A DNA stretch of 64,000 nt, from contig NZ_JADKPZ010000001.1 of NCBI RefSeq assembly GCF_016106035.1, positions 124,001 to 188,000 of the forward strand. Direction: 5' to 3'. The position numbers were made by a program, and so were the translations under genes. The first letter of the stretch is position 1; each line of letters opens with the position of its first letter. This document shows, in pieces, positions 1 through 8,930 of this stretch. Below the pieces are notes generated by a model. That model made no database searches and was not told the DNA's origin. It was given only the letters and a program-made list of their open reading frames with translations. Source of the stretch: Arcobacter vandammei (GTDB lineage: Bacteria; Campylobacterota; Campylobacteria; Campylobacterales; Arcobacteraceae).

Positions 1-794
1 AAAAAGTTATAGTTGTAGATACAAAAGTTAGACTTTTAACATATATGAGTAGCCAAAGTGTAGGTTCTTTTGACCAAAGTATCAAAAATAACCCAGCAAT
101 AAATGTACTAGATAGTAGAGGATTACCTATTTCTATTGAATTAACTGTTCAATATAATATTATTGCTGATGGTGTTCCTGAAACAATCGCAGCTTGGGGA
201 CCATCTTGGGAAGATAAAATTGTAAATCAAGTTGTTGGAGAAGTTGCAAGAAGTGTTCTTGGTGGATACAATGCAGAAGTTCTTCCAATGAAAAGAAATG
301 AAGTTGCTGAAAGTCTTGATAGACAGATAAAAGAGAAAGTAGCTGAAAGATCAAAACAAGCAGTTATTATTGAATCTGTTCAGTTAAAAGAGATTGTTCT
401 TCCTGAAAAAATCAAAGAACAAATCGAAAAAGTTCAAATAGCAAACCAAGAGGCTGAAAGAGTTAGATACGAAGTTCAAAGAGCGAAACAAGAGGCTGAA
501 AAAAGAGCAGCACTTGCAAGTGGAGAGGCTGAAGCAAAAAGAATAGAAGCTCAAGGTAAAGCTGATGCTGTTACAATTGAAGCACAAGCTCAAGCAAAAG
601 CAAATAAAGAGATTGCAGAATCTTTAACTCCACATCTTCTTCAAATGCAACAAATTGAAGTTCAAGGAAAATTCAATGAAGCTCTAAGAGAAAATAAAGA
701 TGCAAAAATTTTCCTAACACCTGGTGGTGCAACTCCAAATATTTGGGTTGATACAAAAGATAAAAATAGAGATACGGTAATTAACCAAAAATAG
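1..794 (+). CDS. SPFH/prohibitin-family (band 7) protein, 5' partial
   Basis: The reading frame is already open at base 3, so the true start lies upstream of the window. The visible part covers most of an SPFH domain, followed by a long charged coiled-coil helix rich in Gln, Ala, Glu and Lys with repeated QEAE and GEAEAKR-like segments, and a short tail. This order (membrane anchor, SPFH, coiled coil) is that of prohibitin/stomatin/HflC proteins, which form large membrane-bound ring assemblies and often modulate proteases such as FtsH. The N-terminal anchor is not visible. HflC is possible, but without the N-terminus and an hflK neighbour I leave it at family level. Confidence 0.85.
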   Translation, partial: KVIVVDTKVRLLTYMSSQSVGSFDQSIKNNPAINVLDSRGLPISIELTVQYNIIADGVPETIAAWGPSWEDKIVNQVVGEVARSVLGGYNAEVLPMKRNEVAESLDRQIKEKVAERSKQAVIIESVQLKEIVLPEKIKEQIEKVQIANQEAERVRYEVQRAKQEAEKRAALASGEAEAKRIEAQGKADAVTIEAQAQAKANKEIAESLTPHLLQMQQIEVQGKFNEALRENKDAKIFLTPGGATPNIWVDTKDKNRDTVINQK

Positions 795-819
795 TATCTT
801 AAAATAAAAAGGACTTAAT

Positions 820-1145
820 ATGAAAATAGTTTTAATATTTTTTATATTATTAAGTCCTTTTTTTGCAAAAGAGATAAAACAAAACAGTAAAGCAAAAGAA
901 TCTACCGCTTTTAAAATCAAAAAAGATAGTCCTTTAACTATTAATATTTTGGAAATAAAACTAAATTATAATGAACACAAATACAATTTAAATAGTAGAT
1001 ATGCTCCTATATAAAATATAAAGATAAAAACTATGACTTTAAATCAGATTATAAATTAGGAGTTGATTATGCTATTGATGAAGAGACTGGAAAACTTGAA
1101 AAACTAAAATTTGATGTAGAGACAAAATTTAAAGGGATAAATTAA
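820..1145 (+). pseudogene. Small putative exported protein, frameshifted by one missing T
   Basis: The frame from 820 encodes a signal-peptide-like start (MKIVLIFFILLSPFFAKE) and runs to a stop at 1014. Coding-quality sequence continues in another frame from about 1014 to a TAA at 1143-1145, which overlaps the ATG of hisIE as TAATG. Inserting one T near 1011 (CCTATATA then AAATAT) joins the two into a single protein of about 108 residues ending in FDVETKFKGIN. A ribosome binding site (aaaagga) precedes the ATG. Product unknown; probably periplasmic. The break could be a real mutation or a sequencing error; the tight junction to hisIE suggests the intact gene was translationally coupled to it. 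Confidence 0.65.
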
Positions 1146-1825
1146 TGCAAGATTTAAATAAAATTGATTGGCAAAAAACAGATGGCTTAATTCCAGCAAT
1201 TGCTCAAGATAGCTTAACAAATGAAGTTTTAATGCTAGGTTATATGAACAAAGAGGCATTAGAATTGACTCTTAAAACAGGATTTGTTCACTATTTTAGT
1301 AGAAGTAAACAGAGAATTTGGAAAAAAGGTGAAAGCTCAAACCATACACAAAAAATAAATGATATTTTACTTGATTGTGATAATGATACAATTTTACTGA
1401 AAGTTACTCAAGAGGGAGTTGCTTGTCATACTGGAAGAAAAACTTGTTTTTTCACAAATTTGTCTAATAATGAAATTGTTGAAGATATTAAAATTGATAC
1501 TAGTTTATCTTATGGAGTTATTGATACTCTTTATCATACAATTCTTGAGAGAAAAAATGAAGATACAAGTAAATCTTATACATCAAAACTTTTAAATGGT
1601 GAACAAAACTCTATGCTTAAGAAAATTGTTGAAGAAGCAGGAGAGTTCTGTTTTGCTATAAAAGATGATAATAAAGATGAAGCAATATACGAAGCAGCCG
1701 ATGTTACATACCATATTTTAGTTGCACTTGCAAGTAAAAATATCAACCCAGATAGAATAAAACAAGAACTTGCAAGAAGATTTGGTATATCAGGAATTGA
1801 AGAGAAAAATTCACGAAAAATTTAG
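1145..1825 (+). CDS. hisI: Bifunctional phosphoribosyl-AMP cyclohydrolase / phosphoribosyl-ATP pyrophosphatase
   Basis: HisIE fusion of 226 residues catalysing steps 2 and 3 of histidine synthesis in the cytoplasm. The HisI domain (about 1-105) carries the DCDND metal motif (Asp77, Asp79, Asp81, with Cys78) and the CHTGRKTC motif (Cys94, Cys101), matching the Mg and Zn sites of the family. The HisE domain (about 120-220) has the HTILERK start and the EEAGE metal-binding helix near residue 163. The ATG overlaps the stop of the broken upstream gene. Histidine genes are scattered: hisZ and hisF lie elsewhere in this window. Confidence 0.96.
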   Translation: MQDLNKIDWQKTDGLIPAIAQDSLTNEVLMLGYMNKEALELTLKTGFVHYFSRSKQRIWKKGESSNHTQKINDILLDCDNDTILLKVTQEGVACHTGRKTCFFTNLSNNEIVEDIKIDTSLSYGVIDTLYHTILERKNEDTSKSYTSKLLNGEQNSMLKKIVEEAGEFCFAIKDDNKDEAIYEAADVTYHILVALASKNINPDRIKQELARRFGISGIEEKNSRKI

Positions 1826-1855
1826 AAAATCATTAAATTTTCTTATACAACTAAG

Positions 1856-1910
1856 TTGCATTTAATACTTACTCGTTATAATTCCAACATTAAAAAACAA
1901 TTAAAGGAGT
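1856..1910 (+). promoter_or_regulatory. Promoter and RBS of the small Cys-rich protein
   Basis: TTGCAT (1856-1861) and a perfect TATAAT (1877-1882) are separated by 15 bp, slightly short of optimal. A strong AAAGGAGT Shine-Dalgarno lies at about 1903-1910, ahead of the ATG at 1915. The spacing and position support an independent transcript starting near 1890. Confidence 0.55.
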
Positions 1911-1914
1911 TATT

Positions 1915-2172
1915 ATGACAAATAGTTGTCAATGTTGCTCTAAAAAAATTCCTATTTCAAAAGTTTTTTGTTCAGCAGAATGCAAAGAGAACTTTTTTCA
2001 AAAAATTGCAATCTCTGTACCAAAACCTTTTGTAAAAAAATTATATTTTTTCTGTAATGAAGAGCAAAAAGAGACTGAGATTAAATCATTTGCCAAAAGA
2101 CACAATTGGCATGAAGAACTTGTTACTGAAAAAATTGAAGAGTTATTTCAAGAGTATTACAAGTGTGGATAA
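1915..2172 (+). CDS. Small Cys-rich (zinc-finger-like) protein
   Basis: Cytoplasmic protein of 85 residues. Cysteines are clustered at the N-terminus (Cys5, Cys7, Cys8, Cys19, Cys23, in CQCC and CSAEC), compatible with a small zinc ribbon. The rest is charged and helical (ETEIKSFAKRHNWHEELVTEKIEELF). It has its own promoter, a strong RBS and a terminator, and converges on mrp. I do not recognise a named family; a role in nucleic acid or protein binding is only a guess from the zinc-ribbon look. Confidence 0.75.
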   Translation: MTNSCQCCSKKIPISKVFCSAECKENFFQKIAISVPKPFVKKLYFFCNEEQKETEIKSFAKRHNWHEELVTEKIEELFQEYYKCG

Positions 2173-2199
2173 ATAGATTTTAAAATCTATTTATATATT

Positions 2200-2235
2200 A
2201 AAAAAGGGAAGAAAAATATTTTTCTTCCCTTTTTT
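2200..2235. terminator. Bidirectional intrinsic terminator
   Basis: A perfect 36-bp palindrome: an A-run, GGGAAG, an AT core, CTTCCC and a T-run. It lies between the convergent Cys-rich gene and mrp. The flanking A- and T-tracts make it work on both strands. Confidence 0.85.
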
Positions 2236-2238
2236 GCT

Positions 2239-3411
2239 TTAGTGACATCCACATCCACTTCCACAAGATCCACCACTATTTTTTTTGGCTTCATGTTCTG
2301 CTTTTATCTTTTGACCTTCTGTTGAACAAGCACTTACCCCTGCTGGCATAATTGGTTGAATATCTGCATTTGAAACATCATCTTGACTATCTAACATAGA
2401 AATAAGTTTATCAGCAGCCATCATATATCTTTTTGCAGTTATTGATTCAGGCTCAAAATAAACTATTGGTTTTCCGCTATCTCCACCTTTTCTTATATTT
2501 GGTTCAATTGGAAGGTGAGCTAAAACTTGAGTATTGTACTCATTTGCTAAATCATCACAAGTTCCAGTTCCAAAAATGTCGCTTTCAGCATTACAAGATG
2601 GACAAATAAATCCACTCATATTTTCAACAATTCCAGCTATTGGAATATGAAGTTTTGAAAACATATCTAAGCTTCTTCTACTATCATCAAGTGCAACATG
2701 TTGTGGAGTTGTTACATTTATTCCAGCACTTACAGGCACACTTTGAGCAAGAGTTAATTGAGCATCACCAGTTCCAGGAGGCATATCAATAAATAAAATA
2801 TCCAACTCTTCCCATAAAATATCTCTTAGAAGTTGTTGAATTGCTTTCATAATCATAGCACCTCTCCAAATAACAGCTTCACCCTCTTTCATTAAAACAC
2901 CCATAGACATAATATCTACTCCATAAGCATTTAACGGTTTTGCTTTATTTCCAATAACTTCAACTTCGGCCCCATTTACTCCCATCATTCTTGGAATATT
3001 TGGACCATAAATATCTGCATCTAAAACTCCAACTCTTTTCCCTTGCATAGCAGCGGCAATTGCTAAATTTACAGTTGTAGTTGATTTTCCAACTCCACCT
3101 TTTCCAGAGCTTACCATTACAATTTTTTTAATTTGTGGAACAATATTTTGACCACTTACACTATTACTTTTTTGAACTTCCTCTTTTGGTTTATTAAAAA
3201 GTAGAGTTAAATTCAAATTTGATAAAACTTTTGGAATCTCTCTTCTTAACTCATCTTCAACCTCTTTTGCTGTTGAAGTAATATCTAATACAATGGTACA
3301 GGCAAGACCATCTAGTTTAATATCTTTTACAAATCCAAAATCAATAATTGACTTTGAAAAACCAGGATATTTTACATTTTCGAGTGCTTTTTTAATCTCT
3401 TCTATGTTCAT
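2239..3411 (-). CDS. mrp: Mrp/ApbC-family iron-sulfur cluster carrier ATPase
   Basis: Cytoplasmic P-loop ATPase of 390 residues that carries or assembles Fe-S clusters. An N-terminal MIP18/DUF59 domain (about 1-75) is joined to the Mrp ATPase domain, with the deviant Walker A GKGGVGKS at 103-110 and DMPPGTGD as the downstream motif. The family CxxC is present as CPSC in NMSGFICPSC. An unusual extension ends in GSCGSGCGCH, a Cys-rich tail that could bind metal. In Campylobacter this gene is close to ispDF, as here. Start chosen at the ATG that gives a complete DUF59 domain. Confidence 0.93.
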   Translation of the reverse strand: MNIEEIKKALENVKYPGFSKSIIDFGFVKDIKLDGLACTIVLDITSTAKEVEDELRREIPKVLSNLNLTLLFNKPKEEVQKSNSVSGQNIVPQIKKIVMVSSGKGGVGKSTTTVNLAIAAAMQGKRVGVLDADIYGPNIPRMMGVNGAEVEVIGNKAKPLNAYGVDIMSMGVLMKEGEAVIWRGAMIMKAIQQLLRDILWEELDILFIDMPPGTGDAQLTLAQSVPVSAGINVTTPQHVALDDSRRSLDMFSKLHIPIAGIVENMSGFICPSCNAESDIFGTGTCDDLANEYNTQVLAHLPIEPNIRKGGDSGKPIVYFEPESITAKRYMMAADKLISMLDSQDDVSNADIQPIMPAGVSACSTEGQKIKAEHEAKKNSGGSCGSGCGCH

Positions 3412-3557
3412 AAAAATTCCTTTTTCTTTTAATTTCTCAAAATTATATTTTAAATAGGATAATTTTTGTCTTAAATAAAATATAGTTAATTTTTCAATAA
3501 TAATATAAAAATAGTTAAACTATTATATAGTTATTTATTATAATAATATATTTTAGG

Positions 3558-3587
3558 TATAATAGCCATATTTTATATTTAGGAATA
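3558..3587 (+). promoter_or_regulatory. Promoter -10 and RBS of the 654-residue protein gene
   Basis: TATAAT at 3558-3563, then AGGAA at about 3581 ahead of a TTG start at 3591. The region 3412-3557 upstream is almost pure A/T and shows no clear -35, which is common for sigma70 promoters of Campylobacterota. Confidence 0.45.
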
Positions 3588-3590
3588 AAC

Positions 3591-5555
3591 TTGGATACAA
3601 ATAGCCAAAGTAGTGATTTTATATTTTTCTCAAAACAGGAGATTGAAGAGAAAAATCATATTTATGAAATTTCTAGCTTAATTGAGAAATATGGTATTTT
3701 AGAAGGCTCAAATGAACTTATTGGTCCAAAGGATAAGAATCATCTATCCATAATAAATTTTGCACTAAATTTACAAAAAGAGGCAAAAGAGTTGCCTGAA
3801 GATTTAAAAAATTTATTTCTTAAAAATATTACTTTAAAATATGATATAAATCTTTATCTTGAGAAAAAATTATCAAATCTAATTACAGATGATAGTAACT
3901 ATATCTTGAAAGATATAAATGTTCTAACATTTATAATATCAATTGGTTCAAATGAGAATATTTTAAATTCATATTATGAATACGATTTAGAAGCAATCTC
4001 TAGGCTTTTTAGATTTTATGAAAGCACATTACAAGATCTGTTTAAAAACAATGAAAAACTATTTAATCTTACTTTTGATACCTATATAATTTTATTAAAA
4101 ACTCTTTTCCAATTATCTATTATTAGTTCTATTAATATTTTAAGAAATAAATCAATACACGATATTATGGAGGTTTTAACAGAAAGTGTGAATATTATTA
4201 AATATAATATTCTATTAAATAATACTCAACTAAGTAGAATAAATAATCTTTTAGGAAGATATTTATATATCTTTACCCACTTAGAAAAAATAGAGATTGA
4301 TAAAGATGATTTAAATAATACTTTTATAGAATTTTTATCTTATCTTAATAGACAAGATGATGGTTTTACACTAGCATTTAATAATAATTTCGGCTTTGAA
4401 AAAGAGTTTGATGAAAACTTTGAATTTCTATTATTCAAAAGTTATTCAGCTATTTATATTTTAAAATTGCTAAAAAAGTTGGAAAATATAGATAGCATAC
4501 TATATATCAATAATCCATTTTTTAGAAAAATTATCTCCATTTTTTACAAAAGATTCTCTATTAGTGAAGATATATTAATTCCAAAATCAATAAAAGTAAT
4601 AAAAAATGATTTATTAAATTCGCTTGTATTTAATTATAACTCAAATTTACCATTTGATAAAAAACAAAATTACAAGTATGTTTTAGAAGACTTTATCTTA
4701 AATGATAAAAATATTGATATTAGAAATATAGAAACTATTTATAGAATTTTATATTTTTCAAATGAAATTGAAGAGTTCAATTACTCACATATAGCTCTAT
4801 TTCTAACAGATACACTAAGCATAAAAAATGGTTACCAAGAGTTTTTTAAATTGGCAATTTTAGACTTATATATATCAAAAGTAAAAGATAAAAATATATT
4901 AACTGAAGATGATTTTATACTTTTGGAGAAAATAGCAAATTACTCTATACAAAATAATGCAGATTTTCATCTTCACCCTATTTTGACAAAAATTTATCTA
5001 AATATTGCATCAATATTTGCAAAAAACCATATAAAAGATGAGAAAATTGAAGAGTTATATTCAATTTGCTTGTTTATAAATAAATACTCTTTAATAGAAG
5101 AAAATTACTGTTCTCAAAATTTAAATATTATAAAATATCTTCATGTACTACCAGATGAAATAGAAACCAAGTTTATTCAAAAGTTTTTTCATAAACATCT
5201 AATAAAACTCGATACCTTAACAGATAATTTTCTTGCAAAAAATTTATCAAAAGAGCAAAATATTAACTTTATTAAAGATATTATAAATAGACAAGTATTT
5301 TTTTATATAGTAAATATTGAGTTTATAAATGATATAAATCCATTTACAAATAAATATGAATTAGAGAATTTTATTTTGAAAATAGATTCAAAAAATAGTG
5401 CTGTATTTTTATTTATAAAATTAAATGAAATTAGATTTAATAGAATATTTAAGTTTGCAAAGATTTTTATTCAAGATAAGTTAGATAAACTTTTTGTTGA
5501 AACAAAAAAAAGTAGTGCAAACTACTATTTAGACGATGATGATTTAATATTTTAG
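3591..5555 (+). CDS. Large uncharacterised helical protein
   Basis: Protein of 654 residues starting with TTG (RBS AGGAAT upstream; no competing ATG nearby). Rich in Ile, Asn, Lys, Leu, Asp and Phe, without signal peptide or clear membrane segments; it reads as an all-helical, possibly alpha-solenoid, cytoplasmic protein. No motif recognised. It is followed after 8 bp by an HDOD protein, so the two probably form an operon. The pair sits between mrp and ispDF, which are adjacent in Campylobacter, so it is an insertion in a conserved block. Function unknown; the HDOD partner hints at a signalling link. Confidence 0.8.
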   Translation: MDTNSQSSDFIFFSKQEIEEKNHIYEISSLIEKYGILEGSNELIGPKDKNHLSIINFALNLQKEAKELPEDLKNLFLKNITLKYDINLYLEKKLSNLITDDSNYILKDINVLTFIISIGSNENILNSYYEYDLEAISRLFRFYESTLQDLFKNNEKLFNLTFDTYIILLKTLFQLSIISSINILRNKSIHDIMEVLTESVNIIKYNILLNNTQLSRINNLLGRYLYIFTHLEKIEIDKDDLNNTFIEFLSYLNRQDDGFTLAFNNNFGFEKEFDENFEFLLFKSYSAIYILKLLKKLENIDSILYINNPFFRKIISIFYKRFSISEDILIPKSIKVIKNDLLNSLVFNYNSNLPFDKKQNYKYVLEDFILNDKNIDIRNIETIYRILYFSNEIEEFNYSHIALFLTDTLSIKNGYQEFFKLAILDLYISKVKDKNILTEDDFILLEKIANYSIQNNADFHLHPILTKIYLNIASIFAKNHIKDEKIEELYSICLFINKYSLIEENYCSQNLNIIKYLHVLPDEIETKFIQKFFHKHLIKLDTLTDNFLAKNLSKEQNINFIKDIINRQVFFYIVNIEFINDINPFTNKYELENFILKIDSKNSAVFLFIKLNEIRFNRIFKFAKIFIQDKLDKLFVETKKSSANYYLDDDDLIF

Positions 5556-5563
5556 GGAAACAT

Positions 5564-6385
5564 TTGAAATTACAACTAATAAAAGAACTTAATAACCTTC
5601 CTGATCTTCCTACTAATATAATTGAGTTGAACGAATTTAGAAAAGAAGATAGTATAGATACAAAAAAACTAATACAAATTCTTCAAAAAGACCCATTGAT
5701 TGTTGCTAATATTTTAAAAATTGCAAACTCAAGTATGTTTGGTTTTAGAACAAAAATAGATACATTAAGTAGAGCAATAAATCTTTTAGGGACAAAATTT
5801 GTGGTTTCTGTTGCTATTGGTTCTAGCATTGCTCACAGCTTAAAAGCCAATTTGTTGGTTTATGCTGCAACTATTGATGATTTTTTATTTATTAGCTCTT
5901 TAGCTAGTAATATTGTAAATGTTTGGGTAGAGAAAATTGATAGTAATTTAAAAAATGAACTTTTACTCCCTGCATTTTTACAAGAAGTTGGTAAATTTGT
6001 AATTTCTTCTTTAATCCAAGATGCACAAAAAACTGAAGAGTTTTTAAAAGAACTTGAAGAGACAAAAGATATTACCTCAACTGAAGAAAATTTTATTGGT
6101 TACTCTTGCTCAAGAATAACTGCTAATATATTTAAAAAATGGGATTTAAGCCATAATATAATTTTTCCTATAGCATTTGCAACAGATATAAATAACTGTC
6201 CTGCTTCATTTAAAACAAAAGCTCAAATACTTCAAATTATAAAAATTTTATGTGATATTAGAGACCCATTAAGTGATGAAAATATAGAAAAAGCTTTAAA
6301 TAAAGTTGTTCTATATAATTTTGATGTAGATAAATTCCTAAATGCTATTGAATCTATAAAATCTTCAATATTTCAAGGCTCTTAA
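5564..6385 (+). CDS. HDOD-domain protein
   Basis: Protein of 273 residues with an HDOD domain over about residues 1-200: opening ELNNLPDLPTNI, then QILQKDPLIVANILKIANSS and the AINLLGTKFVVSVAI segment. HDOD domains are catalytically inactive HD relatives common in signalling. No GGDEF, EAL or receiver domain is attached. It starts with TTG, 8 bp after the upstream uncharacterised gene, so co-transcription and possibly a physical partnership are likely. Confidence 0.85.
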   Translation: MKLQLIKELNNLPDLPTNIIELNEFRKEDSIDTKKLIQILQKDPLIVANILKIANSSMFGFRTKIDTLSRAINLLGTKFVVSVAIGSSIAHSLKANLLVYAATIDDFLFISSLASNIVNVWVEKIDSNLKNELLLPAFLQEVGKFVISSLIQDAQKTEEFLKELEETKDITSTEENFIGYSCSRITANIFKKWDLSHNIIFPIAFATDINNCPASFKTKAQILQIIKILCDIRDPLSDENIEKALNKVVLYNFDVDKFLNAIESIKSSIFQGS

Positions 6386-6442
6386 GTTCTATTAAGTAAC
6401 ATTTAGATAAAATTTGTAACTTTTTTACCCAAAGGAATAGAA

Positions 6443-7567
6443 TTGCTAGATGTTACTTTAGTAGTGTTATGTGCTGGAAATTCAAGTAGATTTGATAAAT
6501 CTTGCAAAAAACAGTGGTTAAGAATAGAAGATGAACCTTTGTGGTTAAATGTTACTTCTAGGCTAAACTCCTTTTCAAATTTTTTTCAAACTATAGTTGT
6601 TTCTCATAAAGATGAACTAAATTATATGCAAAATTTCAATGATGATTATATCTATGTAGAAGGTGGAGAAAGCAGACAAGAATCAATAAAAAATGCTCTC
6701 AAACTTGTACAAACAAAATATGTAATGATAAGTGATGTAGCAAGAGCTTGTATTCCACAAAGAGTTATTAATGAACTTTTAGTAAACAAAGAAAAAGCAT
6801 CGTGTATAGTTCCTATTTTAAATGTTAGTGATACAGTTATTTTTCAAGAAAATACAATAAATAGAGATGAAGTTAAACTAATTCAAACACCTCAATTATC
6901 TCTAACAGAGCATTTAATAAACTCCTTAAAAACAGACATAGAGTTTACAGATGAAAGTAGTGCTTTAAAAAATAGTGGATATAAGATTGAGTATATAAAT
7001 GGTGATATTTCTAGCAAAAAATTAACTTTTGTAGAGGATATAAAACAGATTCCTTGCCTAAAAGAGCCATCAAAAAATTTCTTTGTTGGAACTGGTTTTG
7101 ATATTCATGCTTTTGAAGATAATAAAGAGATGTTTCTAGGAGGAATTAAACTTCCTTATGATTATGGATTTAAAGCTCATAGTGATGGAGATGTTTTAAT
7201 TCACTCTTTAATAGATGCTATTTTAGGAGCTATTGGAGCTGGAGATATTGGAGAGTTTTTTCCTGATACAGATGATAAATTCAAAGGGATAGATTCAAAA
7301 ATACTTTTAGAGCATATTGTAAACTTTACATATAGTGTTGGTTATGAAATAGTAAATATTGATTTAACAATAATTGCTCAAAAACCAAAAATAAACCCTT
7401 TTAAACAAGATATAAAAAATAGTATCTCAAAACTATTAAATCTTCCAAAACAGTTTATAAATATAAAAGCAACAACAGCTGAAAAACTAGGATTTATTGG
7501 AAGAGCAGAAGGGGTTGCAGTACAAAGTATCGCAAATTTAAAATATTATAATTGGATGGAAAAATGA
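6443..7567 (+). CDS. ispDF: Bifunctional IspD/IspF enzyme of the MEP isoprenoid pathway
   Basis: Fusion of 374 residues. The IspD part (about 1-205) has the nucleotide-binding LCAGNSSRF...KKQW motif for CDP-methylerythritol formation. The IspF part (from about 213) starts FVGTGFDIHAF, with the metal-binding DIH, LGG and HSDGDVLIH motifs, and makes the cyclodiphosphate. IspD and IspF are not consecutive steps, and the fusion is typical of Campylobacterota and alphaproteobacteria. TTG start after an AAAGGAA RBS. The stop overlaps the ATG of the next gene as ATGA, indicating coupling. Confidence 0.95.
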   Translation: MLDVTLVVLCAGNSSRFDKSCKKQWLRIEDEPLWLNVTSRLNSFSNFFQTIVVSHKDELNYMQNFNDDYIYVEGGESRQESIKNALKLVQTKYVMISDVARACIPQRVINELLVNKEKASCIVPILNVSDTVIFQENTINRDEVKLIQTPQLSLTEHLINSLKTDIEFTDESSALKNSGYKIEYINGDISSKKLTFVEDIKQIPCLKEPSKNFFVGTGFDIHAFEDNKEMFLGGIKLPYDYGFKAHSDGDVLIHSLIDAILGAIGAGDIGEFFPDTDDKFKGIDSKILLEHIVNFTYSVGYEIVNIDLTIIAQKPKINPFKQDIKNSISKLLNLPKQFINIKATTAEKLGFIGRAEGVAVQSIANLKYYNWMEK

Positions 7568-8454
7568 ATATATTAATTATTGAAAATGAGATTTATTTAG
7601 CACAAAAAATTGTATCAAGGCTTCTTGATGACGGGCATAGTTGTGATTATGTAGAAAGCATAAATATTGATAATTTAACAAAAGATTATGATACAGTTTT
7701 AATATCAACATCTTTACCAGCTCCCATTTACAAAGCTGTTATTAAAAAATATGCTTCAAGTTCTATTATATTACTTTTAGTATCTTATATCTCAGATGAA
7801 ACTGTAACTGAACCTATTAAACTTGGTGCAAAAGATTATATTATGAAGCCATTTTTAATGGATGAGCTAGTGAGAAAAATTTATCACTATAAAGATTGTA
7901 GAAGTATGAGAAGAGAACTTGCTGTGTTAAAAGAATATTTTAATTTTACAATGAATGATATTGATACAAGTTCAATAACTCTTCCTTTATCATTTCCTAT
8001 ATTAATAGAGACAAATTGTCAAAGTTATTCGGACAAATTGGTTTTTGAGCTATCAAATAAACTAGATTTACCAATTAGTTTTATCTCTTTATCTTCAAGC
8101 TCTTGGCAAAAAAATCTTGCAGTTTTAGATGAAAAAACAATCATCTATCTTACAGATTTTCATGTTTTAAAAAGAAATATAAAAGACCAACTAATCAAAC
8201 AAATTGCAGATAAAAACTGTGTAATCTCAACTCTTGAAGCTGAAGATGATTTTCCTTATAGAAAAATCACTTTTAATAATGATAAAAAGATGTTAGATAA
8301 TACTCAAATTATGTCAATAAATGATTATGTAAAACTTATGGTAACCACTTATCAAAATAAATATCCAGATACAGAACTATCAAAAAAATTAGGAATTTCA
8401 AGAAAATCTCTTTGGGAAAAGAGAAAAAAACTTGAAATTGAAAAGAAGAAATAA
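7564..8454 (+). CDS. cemR: Atypical orphan response regulator, HP1021/CemR type
   Basis: Protein of 296 residues from the ATG that overlaps the ispDF stop (ATGA); a TTG four codons earlier is less likely. The receiver domain (1-110) lacks the phospho-acceptor Asp: the position before LP in VLISTSLP is Ser48. Lys95 (YIMKPF) is retained. The middle region is uncharacterised and the C-terminus is a Fis-like helix-turn-helix (LSKKLGISRKSLWEKRKKL). Gene order ispDF - this - pgpA matches Campylobacter Cj1607-Cj1610, identifying it as the HP1021/Cj1608/Abu0127 regulator, known as a phosphorylation-independent regulator of energy metabolism and redox response. Four cysteines could serve redox sensing. 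Confidence 0.9.
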   Translation: MNILIIENEIYLAQKIVSRLLDDGHSCDYVESINIDNLTKDYDTVLISTSLPAPIYKAVIKKYASSSIILLLVSYISDETVTEPIKLGAKDYIMKPFLMDELVRKIYHYKDCRSMRRELAVLKEYFNFTMNDIDTSSITLPLSFPILIETNCQSYSDKLVFELSNKLDLPISFISLSSSSWQKNLAVLDEKTIIYLTDFHVLKRNIKDQLIKQIADKNCVISTLEAEDDFPYRKITFNNDKKMLDNTQIMSINDYVKLMVTTYQNKYPDTELSKKLGISRKSLWEKRKKLEIEKKK

Positions 8455-8930
8455 TGAGCTTTAGAAAATTTTTCATAACAGTTGGATTTAGTGGTCTAAG
8501 CCCAAAAGCTCCAGGAACTGCTGGAAGCTTTGTAGCTCTTATATTGGGTATTTTTTTATTGGAATTTGTTCACTCTTCAACTCTATTTTTATTATCTCTT
8601 TTAGTAACCGTTATAGCAATTAAACAAATTGATATTTATGAAAATGAAGTAGGTATCCACGATAGTAGTGAAATTGTAATAGATGAACTAGCAGGAATGT
8701 GGATAGCCTTAAGTATTTGTGGAATAAATAGTGAAAATATACTTATTACAGCTCCTTTAGCTTTTATATTTTTCAGACTTTTTGATATATATAAACCGTC
8801 AGTTATTGGAAGAATTGATAGAGATGTAAAAGGTGGTTTAGGTGTAATGGGAGATGATGTTATTGCTGGAATTTTTGCTGGTATTTGTACAGCTTTATCT
8901 TGGCAATTAATTGAGAAATTTATAATTTAA
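8454..8930 (+). CDS. pgpA: Phosphatidylglycerophosphatase A
   Basis: Inner-membrane enzyme of 158 residues that dephosphorylates phosphatidylglycerol phosphate in phospholipid synthesis. Family motifs are present: GLSPKAPGTAGSF near the N-terminus, the acidic VIDELAGMW, and RLFDIYKPSVIGRID followed by GGLGVMGDDVIAG. Several hydrophobic spans. The ATG overlaps the upstream TAA as TAATG, so ispDF-cemR-pgpA is one operon. Confidence 0.94.
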   Translation: MSFRKFFITVGFSGLSPKAPGTAGSFVALILGIFLLEFVHSSTLFLLSLLVTVIAIKQIDIYENEVGIHDSSEIVIDELAGMWIALSICGINSENILITAPLAFIFFRLFDIYKPSVIGRIDRDVKGGLGVMGDDVIAGIFAGICTALSWQLIEKFII

